Shown here: piece after piece, positions 25,404 through 33,341 of the stretch
How the letters are laid out: every line of letters begins with the position of its first letter
Position numbering within the stretch: the first letter of the stretch is position 1
The notes under the pieces: generated by a model
What the model was told of the DNA's origin: nothing
Database searches by the model: none
The model's input: the letters and a program-made list of their open reading frames with translations, nothing else
Assembly: GCA_963847735.1 (NCBI GenBank)
Contig: CAWKAV010000016.1
Coordinates: 750,416 to 814,415, forward strand
Source: CAWKAV01 sp963847735
GTDB taxonomy: Bacteria > Desulfobacterota > Desulfuromonadia > Desulfuromonadales > BM103
Reading direction: 5' to 3'
DNA length: 64,000 nt
Translations under genes and position numbers: made by a program

Positions 25404-26210
25404 ATGCACAAGTGGCGGTTGATCAATTCCGGCTTTCAGACAGGTGCCATGAATATGGCTCTTGATGAAGCCTTTCTGCATTCCGTGGTAACGGGTAACT
25501 CCCTGCCAATACTGCGCTTTTACCGCTGGTCCCCTGCAACGGTTACTCTTGGTTATGCTCAATCCGTCGTCACGGATCTGGACCTTGACTTTTGCCGACA
25601 GGCAGGTCTTGATGTCGTTCGAAGATCAACCGGGGGCAGGGCCGTACTGCATGATCAAGAAGTCACCTATTCGGTGATTGCTCCGTTTAACACAAATCTC
25701 TTTGGCAATTCCGTGCTCGACTGCTACCGCGTCATCTCCGAAATCTTACAGAAAACCCTCATGCAATTCGGTTTGCCGGCTCAACTTGTTCCAGGCAAAC
25801 TGCGTGATGCGCAGCAATCTATTAAGGCGGTCTGTTTCTCAACCCCTTCGCAATACGAACTGGTCATCAACGGCCGCAAGGTTGCCGGAAGTGCACAAAA
25901 ACGTCATGGCCAGGTGTTTATGCAACATGGCTCAATACCCATCGAAATGAACCTGGAGTTATTGGGCAGGGCGCTCAAGTCTGATGCGAGCATATCAGGG
26001 GTTGATTCTCTGAATAGTGTTGGATGGCTGAACCTGTGGGCCGATAATCCCCTCACAGTCACTGATGTGGAGTTGGCCCTGGCTGATCAGTTCTCTCGCA
26101 ATCTTCAGCTTGAATGGATTCATTCTGAACCAACTTGCTCAGAATGGCATGACGCCGTGCAAATGATTGCCGAGAGATTCGGTCAAGCGGAATGGAACAT
26201 GAAGCGTTAA
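25404..26210 (+). CDS. lipoate-protein ligase A / octanoyltransferase family protein
   Basis: A 268-residue BPL/LPL-fold enzyme that attaches lipoate or octanoate to E2 or GcvH lysines. Seen: the opening WRLINSGFQTGAMNMALDEA, LRFYRWSPATVTLGYAQ, the ligand loop VRRSTGGRAVLHDQEVTYS and the catalytic-lysine region NGRKVAGSAQKR. ATG 25404 is used because the longer frame from 25356 lies in the terminator hairpin. LplA and LipM cannot be separated from sequence alone. A 121-base gap precedes mqnA. Confidence 0.85.
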   Translation: MHKWRLINSGFQTGAMNMALDEAFLHSVVTGNSLPILRFYRWSPATVTLGYAQSVVTDLDLDFCRQAGLDVVRRSTGGRAVLHDQEVTYSVIAPFNTNLFGNSVLDCYRVISEILQKTLMQFGLPAQLVPGKLRDAQQSIKAVCFSTPSQYELVINGRKVAGSAQKRHGQVFMQHGSIPIEMNLELLGRALKSDASISGVDSLNSVGWLNLWADNPLTVTDVELALADQFSRNLQLEWIHSEPTCSEWHDAVQMIAERFGQAEWNMKR

Positions 26211-26290
26211 GGAATCTGTTTGGCCATTGAACGGTCCGATGGGTCGTGCTAGCATGCCGCGATCATCGGGTTGAACCCGGAGGCGAACGA

Positions 26291-26335
26291 ATGGCCCAAT
26301 TTGTTAACCAGATCATCAATTTGAATATGTCATGA
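26291..26335 (+). CDS. possible 14-residue upstream ORF coupled to mqnA
   Basis: ATG 26291 lies six bases after GGAGG and opens a 14-codon frame (MAQFVNQIINLNMS) whose TGA overlaps the mqnA ATG (ATGA). It is too short to judge as a protein; translational coupling or a leader role is a guess. Confidence 0.3.
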   Translation: MAQFVNQIINLNMS

Positions 26336-27159
26336 CTTTGCGAATCGGGCGTATCGCCTATCTGAATGTTGCTCCCTATTTCCATTACCTGCATGAAGAG
26401 GGCTTTACAGGTGAGATCGTCGCCGGAGTGCCCGCTGAATTGAATGTTATGCTGGCTGAGGGGGCCATTGACGCCTGCCCCTCTTCTTCGTTTGAATATG
26501 GCCTGCACGCAGAAGATTACTTCTTATTGCCAGGGCATTCCATCAGCAGCATAGGACCTGTACATAGCGTCCTCCTTTTTACACCTGGCCCATTACGGAA
26601 TCTTTCGGGGGCTGAGATCGCCATAACCGGCGAATCAGCAACCTCAATCAATCTGTTGAAAATCCTCCTGAAGGAATTTTGTGGTATTAATGATGTCACC
26701 TTCAGCGTCCCCCATGGCGAGGTTGAAAAACTTCTCAATGATGGCCAAAGCGTTCTTTTGATAGGTGACCGGGCCCTGACTGCCGCCAGGGATTATTCGT
26801 CGAATGTCCAGATTACCGACCTTGGAGCACTTTGGTATCATTTTACCGGTATGCCTTTTGTCTTTGCTCTTTGGATTTTGCGGCGCGAGGCAGTGACAAA
26901 ATCACCGGAAGATATTTGTGTGTTGGCCGCACAACTTCGCGAGTCGCGACAGCATGCGTTCAGGAACCTGTCTGAAATGGCGGCACAATTGTCCGGTAAA
27001 TCAGGTTTTCCGGCCAGGCAGCTTGAAGAGTATTGGCGCGGAATGTCATACGATTTGAGCGAGGGACATCTTGAAGGACTTCGGCTCTATTTCACTCTCT
27101 GCCACAAGCATGGCCTGCTTGAAAAAGTCCCTGATTTTCATTTTTTCCCAGCCCAGTAA
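26332..27159 (+). CDS. mqnA: chorismate dehydratase (futalosine menaquinone pathway)
   Basis: A 275-residue periplasmic-binding-fold enzyme that dehydrates chorismate to 3-enolpyruvylbenzoate, the first step of the futalosine menaquinone route. Seen: LRIGRIAYLNVAPYFHYL at the N-terminus, AIDACPSSSFEYG, ITGESATSINLLKILL and LLIGDRALTA. No signal peptide, consistent with MqnA. The related MqnD is the alternative, but the YLNVAPY opening is MqnA-like. It supports a menaquinone-using anaerobic respiratory lifestyle. Confidence 0.87.
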   Translation: MTLRIGRIAYLNVAPYFHYLHEEGFTGEIVAGVPAELNVMLAEGAIDACPSSSFEYGLHAEDYFLLPGHSISSIGPVHSVLLFTPGPLRNLSGAEIAITGESATSINLLKILLKEFCGINDVTFSVPHGEVEKLLNDGQSVLLIGDRALTAARDYSSNVQITDLGALWYHFTGMPFVFALWILRREAVTKSPEDICVLAAQLRESRQHAFRNLSEMAAQLSGKSGFPARQLEEYWRGMSYDLSEGHLEGLRLYFTLCHKHGLLEKVPDFHFFPAQ

Positions 27160-27208
27160 TAATCCAGTGTGCAGGCAGGTGAAAGTGTCTTGCACAGGAA
27201 ACCTCCGG

Positions 27209-27239
27209 TTGACACACCAATCACTATTGCATTAATAAT
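27209..27239 (+). promoter_or_regulatory. probable tRNA-Leu promoter
   Basis: TTGACA at 27209-27214 and AATAAT at 27234-27239 (19-base spacer) end 20 bases before the tRNA. The -35 is perfect; the spacing is long, so this is moderate evidence. Confidence 0.45.
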
Positions 27240-27259
27240 AGCCGAACTTTTTAAACTTT

Positions 27260-27346
27260 GCCCGGGTGGCGGAACTGGTAGACGCAAGGGACTTAAAATC
27301 CCTCGGGAGCAATCCTGTACGAGTTCGATTCTCGTCCCGGGTACCA
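27260..27346 (+). tRNA. tRNA-Leu (anticodon UAA)
   Basis: An 87-base class II tRNA. The acceptor stem GCCCGGG pairs with CCCGGGT (one G-U pair), the D arm is TGGCGGAACTGGTAGACGCA, the anticodon stem AGGGA/TCCCT holds loop CTTAAAA with anticodon TAA, a long variable arm follows, and the T loop is TTCGATT. The 3' CCA is encoded. It reads UUA and UUG leucine codons. Confidence 0.97.
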
Positions 27347-27356
27347 TATTAAAAAC

Positions 27357-27385
27357 AAGGGGTTAGCCGTTTTGGTTAACCCCTT
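27357..27385 (+). terminator. hairpin terminator after tRNA-Leu
   Basis: AAGGGGTTAGCC and GGTTAACCCCTT form a 12-pair stem (one G-U) around GTTTT. Only a weak T-rich tail (TAGTTCTGTCCTT) follows. Position 11 bases after the tRNA makes termination the likely role. Confidence 0.65.
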
Positions 27386-27652
27386 AGTTCTGTCCTTCAA
27401 ATATTTATTATTAAATTAAATTATAGTATTGATAAATAGATATAAGATAATAAAAATAAGTAATATTATATTTAAATATATATAATATTGATCGTTGAGC
27501 TGAAGGCTTGCCCGTCTTCTGGTCCTTGCCGGTGTCGTGACTTATTCGATTCAGGAACCTGCGAGTGCTGGTCAACGAACTCGATAATCGCACCGCGTAA
27601 AAGCCGTTGGATTTGATACGAAAACATTATGTTCCAGTCAATTTGAAAGCAT
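27386..27652. other. intergenic region with an extreme AT tract
   Basis: No gene is evident here. Bases 27400-27492 are almost pure A/T, unlike anything else in the window; 27493-27652 is normal composition. A short frame reading LARLLVLAGVVTYS within 27505-27590 has no start codon and no support. An insertion remnant beside a tRNA, or an AT-rich upstream element for leuB, are possible. Confidence 0.5.
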
Positions 27653-27681
27653 TTGACAAAGAGGGACTCCCTTCTTATAGT
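27653..27681 (+). promoter_or_regulatory. sigma-70 promoter of leuB
   Basis: TTGACA at 27653-27658, a 17-base spacer and TATAGT at 27676-27681. One mismatch to consensus and ideal spacing. The leuB ATG is 66 bases further on. Confidence 0.75.
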
Positions 27682-27747
27682 GACATCCGGCTAAAATTGA
27701 CTCTATTGAGATATGACTGGTTTTGATTGTGATAAAGGAGAATAGAG

Positions 27748-28836
27748 ATGAGTAGATCGTTCAAGGTGGCAGTGCTGTCAGGTGATGGTATCGGGCCAGA
27801 AGTTATGGAGGAAGCACTAAAAGTTCTGAATGCCGTACAAGGGAAGTACGATGTGACCTTTGAGCGTACATTTGCCAATGTCGGCGGTATTGCCATTGAT
27901 ATGGATGGAAAGGCGCTGCCGGAAAAAACCGTAGAAATCTGTCGGGCCTCGGATGCCATTCTGTTCGGCTCGGTCGGTGGGCCAAAATGGGAAAGCCTGC
28001 CGCCCAATGAGCAGCCGGAGCGGGGAGCCTTGTTGCCGTTGCGTAAAATTTTTGGACTCTTCTGCAATCTGCGCCCGGCGATCATCTTTCCGGCATTGAC
28101 CGGTGCTTCCAGTTTGAAGGAAGAGGTTATTGCCGGCGGTTTCAATCTGCTTGTCGTGCGTGAGCTGACAGGTGGCATCTATTTCGCTGAACCAAAAGGC
28201 ATCGAGGGCGAAGGTGCGGCTCGAACCGGCTTCGACACCATGAAATATTCCGATGCGGAAGTTGAGCGCATCAGCCATGTCGCTTTCCAGACGGCTCGCA
28301 AACGGGACAAGAAAGTCTGCTCGATTGACAAGGCCAACGTCCTCTCGACCTCGGTGCTCTGGCGCGAAGTCGTAGAACGGGTTGCCAAACAATATCCAGA
28401 CGTCGCCTTGTCGCATATGTATGTTGACAATGCCGCCATGCAGCTGGTGCGCTGTCCGAAACAGTTCGATGTCATGCTGTGTGGCAACATGTTTGGCGAC
28501 ATCATCTCTGATGAAGCGGCCATGCTGACCGGTTCCCTTGGCATGCTGCCTTCTGCATCATTGGCAGAGAGTTCTTTCGGTATGTACGAGCCGTCGGGTG
28601 GCAGCGCCCCGGATATCGCCGGTCAGGGGATCGCCAACCCGATCGCCCAGATTCTTTCCGCCTCGATGATGCTGCGCTATTCTTTCGGTATGATCGAAGC
28701 GGCTGATGCCGTCGATGCCGCCGTGGAAAAGACTCTCAACCAGGGCTTCCGCACCGGCGATATCTACCAGGGCAAAGACGGTGAGAAAAAAGTCAATACC
28801 GTGGCAATGGGTGACGCGATTATCGCAAACATGTAA
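27748..28836 (+). CDS. leuB: 3-isopropylmalate dehydrogenase
   Basis: A 362-residue NAD-dependent decarboxylating dehydrogenase of leucine synthesis. Seen: VAVLSGDGIGPEVMEEALKV, the substrate Arg region LLPLRKIFGLFCNLRPA, VRELTGGIYF, the catalytic Lys in DKANVLSTSVLWREV, and the metal Asp in GDIISDEAAML. Intact, with AAAGGAG before the ATG. It is followed 83 bases later by asd. Confidence 0.94.
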   Translation: MSRSFKVAVLSGDGIGPEVMEEALKVLNAVQGKYDVTFERTFANVGGIAIDMDGKALPEKTVEICRASDAILFGSVGGPKWESLPPNEQPERGALLPLRKIFGLFCNLRPAIIFPALTGASSLKEEVIAGGFNLLVVRELTGGIYFAEPKGIEGEGAARTGFDTMKYSDAEVERISHVAFQTARKRDKKVCSIDKANVLSTSVLWREVVERVAKQYPDVALSHMYVDNAAMQLVRCPKQFDVMLCGNMFGDIISDEAAMLTGSLGMLPSASLAESSFGMYEPSGGSAPDIAGQGIANPIAQILSASMMLRYSFGMIEAADAVDAAVEKTLNQGFRTGDIYQGKDGEKKVNTVAMGDAIIANM

Positions 28837-28919
28837 TATGGGACAAGGATGAAACTTAAGAACCGCTCCCATAAGGGAACTGTTCTTCAATTACTCGGAC
28901 ATAGAAAAGGAATAAACAG

Positions 28920-30020
28920 ATGAAGGTCGGTATCGTCGGTTGGCGAGGGATGGTCGGGTCGGTGCTCATGCAGCGTATGCAGGAGGAAAACGACCTGGCC
29001 GGTATAGAACCGGTTTTTTTCTCAACTTCACAGGCGGGGCAGGCGGCACCGATGGGCGCCGGTACTCTCAAGAACGCTGATGACCTTGCTGAGTTACGCA
29101 AGCTCGATGTGATTATCACCTGTCAGGGGGGTGATTACACCAAGGCTGTTCACCCTGTGCTGCGCAGTTCCGGATGGGATGGCTATTGGATCGATGCGGC
29201 CAGCAGCTTGCGCATGGAGTCGAACGCCGTCATTATCCTTGATCCGGTGAACCGCAATGTTATCGATGATGCGCTAAAACGCGGCATCAAGGACTACATC
29301 GGTGGTAACTGTACGGTCAGCCTGATGCTCATGGCCATCGGTGGTCTGTTCAAGGCCGGTCTGGTGGAGTGGGTGTCGACGATGACCTACCAGGCTGCTT
29401 CCGGTGCCGGTGCACCGAACATGCGTGAACTGCTGAGCCAGATGGGAGTATTGCATAGCTCCGTGGCAGAGCTGTTGCGGGATCCGTCTTCGGCCATCCT
29501 TGAAATTGACCGCAAGGTGACGGATGTTCTGCGTGGCACGCAGATGCCGACCAGCGAGTTCGGCTATCCCCTCGCTGGCAGTCTGCTGCCGTGGATCGAT
29601 CGTGAGGTGGAAGATGGTCAGAGTCGCGAGGAGTGGAAAGGTTATGCAGAGACCAACAAGATCCTCGGTAACGCGCAGCCCATTCCCGTCGATGGTCTCT
29701 GCGTTCGCGTCGGAGCCATGCGCTGCCACAGCCAGGCGTTGACAATACGCCTGAACCGCGATCTGCCGATCTCCGAGATCGAGGCATTGATCGATAACGA
29801 CAACGACTGGGTCAAGCTGATTGCCAATAACAAGGCGGCCTCATTGGCGGGGCTGACTCCGACAGCAGTTTCCGGAACACTTGCTATTCCGGTCGGACGG
29901 GTTCGCAAAATGAAGATGGGCCCGCAGTATGTGTCTGCTTTCACCTGTGGGGACCAGCTGCTCTGGGGGGCTGCGGAGCCATTGCGGCGCATGCTGCGTA
30001 TTCTCAGGGAACAGTCTTGA
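28920..30020 (+). CDS. asd: aspartate-semialdehyde dehydrogenase
   Basis: A 366-residue enzyme of the Gram-negative type that makes aspartate semialdehyde for lysine/diaminopimelate, threonine and methionine. Seen: VGIVGWRGMVGSVLMQRM (NADP loop), the catalytic Cys in GGNCTVSLMLMA, YQAASGAGA and the HSQALTIRL region. Complete. A hairpin follows 62 bases after the stop. Confidence 0.94.
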   Translation: MKVGIVGWRGMVGSVLMQRMQEENDLAGIEPVFFSTSQAGQAAPMGAGTLKNADDLAELRKLDVIITCQGGDYTKAVHPVLRSSGWDGYWIDAASSLRMESNAVIILDPVNRNVIDDALKRGIKDYIGGNCTVSLMLMAIGGLFKAGLVEWVSTMTYQAASGAGAPNMRELLSQMGVLHSSVAELLRDPSSAILEIDRKVTDVLRGTQMPTSEFGYPLAGSLLPWIDREVEDGQSREEWKGYAETNKILGNAQPIPVDGLCVRVGAMRCHSQALTIRLNRDLPISEIEALIDNDNDWVKLIANNKAASLAGLTPTAVSGTLAIPVGRVRKMKMGPQYVSAFTCGDQLLWGAAEPLRRMLRILREQS

Positions 30021-30082
30021 AGCATTCCGGCATGAGGCCTCGTTATCCTGCCGTGTTCACACAGACACTGAGATTTTCATGA

Positions 30083-30108
30083 TTCGGGGGGCCGCTTGGC
30101 CCCTCGAA
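30083..30108 (+). terminator. hairpin after asd, probable terminator
   Basis: TTCGGGGGGCC, loop GCTT and GGCCCCTCGAA form an 11-pair stem with one G-U. The T-tract (TGGTTT) is poor, so termination may be inefficient. Confidence 0.5.
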
Positions 30109-30146
30109 TGGTTTAACCTTAATGATTCTTCCCAGGCGATAGGCCC

Positions 30147-30917
30147 TTGAATTACGCCGCAAAAAAAGAACTTTATCAGCCGGGTCAAACACTCTTGCAC
30201 AGGTTTGACCCACGACTGAAAGTCTTATCGAGCCTGCTGCTAATCATGCTTGCCTTTGCCGCAACAGCCTGGTCACAACTTATCGTCCTGGCTGTGACGG
30301 TTTCAGTCGCTGTCCGATTGATCTCTCCTCTGGCTCGTCCGGTCTGGCATGTCTGCTGGATGCTGCGCTGGCTGTTTGTTTTCACCGTGATGATGCATCT
30401 GCTGTTCTCCTCTGGGCGAACCCTGTGGGGTCTTGGCTGGCTTTCCCTTGACGGACTACTGATCGGGAGCCGTGTCTGTGCGCAGATGCTTCTGGCTGTC
30501 ATCGTCTCTACCCTGATAGCCGCGACCACTTCGTCAGAAGTCCTGGCGAAAACTTTCGGCTGGTTTGTGCGGCCTTTGCACTGGCTGGGATGCCGGACAG
30601 ATGAATGGCAGAAAATCGTGCTGCTCTCCATGACGTTGATTCCGGTTGTTCAGGAAGAAATCCGTGCCTCCGGTGCTGATGACGGCCCAGTTCAGACAGG
30701 TAGGGCAGGGCGTTGGTCAGTGTGGATACAGAATATTAACGATTTCCTTTTGCGCTTGGTCAACCGGGGTGATGCGATTGCCCATCAGATTGCGGCAAAC
30801 GAAGACTCTTCCCAACAAACAGCGGGTTTGTCACCACTGATGCCCATGGCTCTCCTCGATCAGCTCTTTTTACTGACGTTCAGCCTGTTGATGGTCTGTT
30901 ACTGGTTCTTGCGGTGA
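30147..30917 (+). CDS. EcfT/CbiQ-like energy-coupling transmembrane protein
   Basis: A 256-residue polytopic protein resembling the T subunit of ECF vitamin or metal transporters: LLHRFDPRLKVLSSLLLIML opens the family domain, and about five to six membrane helices follow. The coupling-helix motif that is usually ARG/ARS reads EIRASGADDG and is poorly conserved, and the C-terminal 80 residues are divergent. No ATPase or S component lies nearby, so partners are unlinked or absent. It starts with TTG and overlaps the truA region, suggesting co-transcription. Confidence 0.7.
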   Translation: MNYAAKKELYQPGQTLLHRFDPRLKVLSSLLLIMLAFAATAWSQLIVLAVTVSVAVRLISPLARPVWHVCWMLRWLFVFTVMMHLLFSSGRTLWGLGWLSLDGLLIGSRVCAQMLLAVIVSTLIAATTSSEVLAKTFGWFVRPLHWLGCRTDEWQKIVLLSMTLIPVVQEEIRASGADDGPVQTGRAGRWSVWIQNINDFLLRLVNRGDAIAHQIAANEDSSQQTAGLSPLMPMALLDQLFLLTFSLLMVCYWFLR

Positions 30918-30922
30918 GTTGC

Positions 30923-31657
30923 ATGCGTACGATACTTCTTATAATCGAATATGACGGCACCGCCTATGCGGGCTGGCAGATCCAGCCCAATGTGCTTGCT
31001 GTTCAGGAAGTCGTCGAGTCGGCACTGACCCAGATTCTCGGCCAGAGAGTTCGTATTCACTCTTCCGGACGGACTGATGCGGGTGTTCATGCCCGCGGCA
31101 TGGCAGCGCATTTCCAAACAGAAAAAAATATTCCCCTGCAAGCCTTTCGAGAAGGGGTCAATCGCTTCCTGCCCGACGATGTGGTCATTCGCGAAGTGCG
31201 TGAAATGCCGGAAGGTTTTCATGCGCGCTATTCGGCTACGGGAAAATGGTATCGCTACACGATATATATCGGCGAAGTGCGTTCACCCCTGGCGGCTCGT
31301 ACGGCCTGGCACCTGCGAGGCAAACTGGATCTGGATTTGATGTGTGCTGCAGCAGGATTACTGGTTGGTCAGCATGATTTTCAGGCTTTTCGTACTTCCG
31401 GATGCGTTGCCAAAACCAGCGTTCGCGATATTTTTCAGGTTGATGTTGTTGCCGACAACGAGTTCGTTCATATCGATATCAAGGGCTCGGGATTTTTGCG
31501 GAGCATGGTCCGGATCATAGCCGGCACGCTGGTTGAAGTCGGTCAGGGCAAACGACCGGCAAGTGACTTGCGGAAGCTCCTTCAGAAGGAGGAGAACCTG
31601 ATTTGTGGGCCTACTGCACCCGCACATGGTCTGTGTCTGCAAGAGGTCTGGTATTAA
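30923..31657 (+). CDS. truA: tRNA pseudouridine(38-40) synthase
   Basis: A 244-residue enzyme isomerising uridines 38-40 in the tRNA anticodon arm. Seen: IEYDGTAYAGWQIQPN, the catalytic Asp in SSGRTDAGVHARG, the FHARYSATGKWYRY strand and GSGFLRSMVRIIAG. ATG 30923 with CGGTGAG upstream is preferred to GTG 30914. Complete. Confidence 0.93.
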   Translation: MRTILLIIEYDGTAYAGWQIQPNVLAVQEVVESALTQILGQRVRIHSSGRTDAGVHARGMAAHFQTEKNIPLQAFREGVNRFLPDDVVIREVREMPEGFHARYSATGKWYRYTIYIGEVRSPLAARTAWHLRGKLDLDLMCAAAGLLVGQHDFQAFRTSGCVAKTSVRDIFQVDVVADNEFVHIDIKGSGFLRSMVRIIAGTLVEVGQGKRPASDLRKLLQKEENLICGPTAPAHGLCLQEVWY

Positions 31658-31755
31658 CTCAAGGTTGCTTCGATTATCCTTGACTAGTCAATCAGCCTGA
31701 ACTAAGTATTGCGGTTAATTATTTGACCCCTGACCCCCTTATGGAGGTATCGGCA

Positions 31756-33222
31756 ATGCTCGATTCCGAGATCCGTGAAGGTTTGACCTTCGATGATGTT
31801 CTGCTTCTTCCCGCCCATTCCAAAATACTGCCGCGCGATGTCGATCTGACCAGTTACCTGACTCCCCGTATAAAACTCAATATCCCCTTGCTCTCGGCTG
31901 CGATGGATACAGTCACCGAGGCACGCACGGCGATTGCCATGGCCCGTGAGGGAGGGATTGGTATCGTCCACAAGAATATGACTCCGGCCTTGCAGGCCAT
32001 GGAAGTCGACCAGGTCAAGAAGTCGGAAAGCGGCATGATCGTTGACCCGATCACCATGGATCCTGATCAAAAAATTTACGAAGCACTCGAATTAATGCAA
32101 AAGTATCGAATTTCAGGGGTTCCGATCACCAAGAATGGCCTTTTGGTTGGTATCCTCACCAACCGTGATCTGCGTTTCGAAACCCAACTCAATCAACCGA
32201 TCTCTAATGTCATGACCAAGGACAAGCTGGTCACGGTTCCTCCAGGCACAACCCTTGAGGAAGCCAAGAAACATCTTCATGAACATCGCATTGAGAAACT
32301 GCTGGTGGTTGATGACAACTATGTCCTCAAGGGACTGATTACCATCAAGGACATCGAAAAAGTCCGCAAGTACCCTAACGCCTGTAAAGACGATATGGGC
32401 CGTCTGCGGGTCGGTGCCGCGGTTGGTGTCGGCGATGATCTGGAAGAACGTCTTGCCCTGCTGGTGAAAACGGGTATCGATGCAATTGTCGTCGATACGG
32501 CCCACGGCCATTCCCAGGGTGTGATTGATGCGATTGTGGAAATCCGGCGCAATTACCCTGATCTTTCCTTGATTGCCGGCAATATTGCAACGGCTGATGC
32601 CGCCCAGGCTTTGATCAGGGCTGGCGCTGATGCTGTCAAGGTAGGGATTGGCCCGGGTTCGATCTGTACGACGCGCGTGGTCGCCGGGGTTGGTGTGCCT
32701 CAGATTACCGCTATCGCCGATGTCTCGAAGATCACCCGAAAACTCGGCGTACCGCTGATCGCCGATGGCGGCATCAAGTACTCAGGGGAATTGCCGAAAG
32801 CGATTGCTGCCGGCGCCGACACCATCATGATCGGTTCCCTGTTTGCCGGAACTGATGAATCCCCCGGTGATACAATCCTTTTTCAGGGGCGGACCTACAA
32901 AACCTATCGTGGCATGGGCAGCATCGGCGCCATGAAGCAGGGCAGCAAGGACCGTTATTTCCAGGGCGACGAGCTTGATGTCAAACTCGTACCGGAAGGT
33001 ATCGAAGGGCGCGTTCCATTCCGTGGACCGCTCTCCGCCAATATTCATCAGCTGATGGGTGGTCTGCGTTCCGGCATGGGCTACACCGGCTGCCGGACCA
33101 TCAAGGAGCTGCAGGCAAACGGCTGCTTCATGCGCATCACCAACGCCGGCCTGCGTGAATCACACGTGCACGACGTCAACATCACTCACGAAGCACCGAA
33201 CTACAGGATTGAAAAAAACTGA
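31756..33222 (+). CDS. guaB: IMP dehydrogenase
   Basis: A 488-residue NAD-dependent enzyme converting IMP to XMP, the committed step to GMP. Seen: EGLTFDDVLLLPAHS at the start, a CBS pair (about residues 95-210, with MQKYRISGVPI and LTNRDLRF), the IMP loop with catalytic Cys in GPGSICTTRVVAG, and the flap region with YRGMGSIGAM. ATG 31756 has GGAGGT seven bases upstream; the frame back to 31723 is rejected. guaA follows after 119 bases of repeats. Confidence 0.95.
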   Translation: MLDSEIREGLTFDDVLLLPAHSKILPRDVDLTSYLTPRIKLNIPLLSAAMDTVTEARTAIAMAREGGIGIVHKNMTPALQAMEVDQVKKSESGMIVDPITMDPDQKIYEALELMQKYRISGVPITKNGLLVGILTNRDLRFETQLNQPISNVMTKDKLVTVPPGTTLEEAKKHLHEHRIEKLLVVDDNYVLKGLITIKDIEKVRKYPNACKDDMGRLRVGAAVGVGDDLEERLALLVKTGIDAIVVDTAHGHSQGVIDAIVEIRRNYPDLSLIAGNIATADAAQALIRAGADAVKVGIGPGSICTTRVVAGVGVPQITAIADVSKITRKLGVPLIADGGIKYSGELPKAIAAGADTIMIGSLFAGTDESPGDTILFQGRTYKTYRGMGSIGAMKQGSKDRYFQGDELDVKLVPEGIEGRVPFRGPLSANIHQLMGGLRSGMGYTGCRTIKELQANGCFMRITNAGLRESHVHDVNITHEAPNYRIEKN

Positions 33223-33330
33223 AAATATAAGGGATAAAGGAAAAGGGATAAGGGATAAAGGATAAAGGGGCAAGGCTAAGGAGGGTGTGTTTTACCCTTC
33301 ACCTTTAAACTTTACCTTTAACCCTCCACC
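33223..33330 (+). repeat. low-complexity purine then pyrimidine tract between guaB and guaA
   Basis: Bases 33230-33275 are iterations of GGGATAAAGG/AAGGGATA; 33293-33330 is pyrimidine-rich (ACCTTTAAACTTTACC type) and roughly complementary to it. An imperfect long hairpin is possible. No gene is present. Confidence 0.6.
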
Positions 33331-33341
33331 TGAGATTCTCC

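Noticed and set aside
27411..27593. 60-codon minus-strand frame in the AT-rich gap
   Set aside because: Composition is driven by the AT tract and there is no Shine-Dalgarno or recognisable motif.
33223..33341. CRISPR-like repeat interpretation of the guaB-guaA gap
   Set aside because: Units are irregular, 8-12 bases and without unique spacers; no cas gene is in the window.
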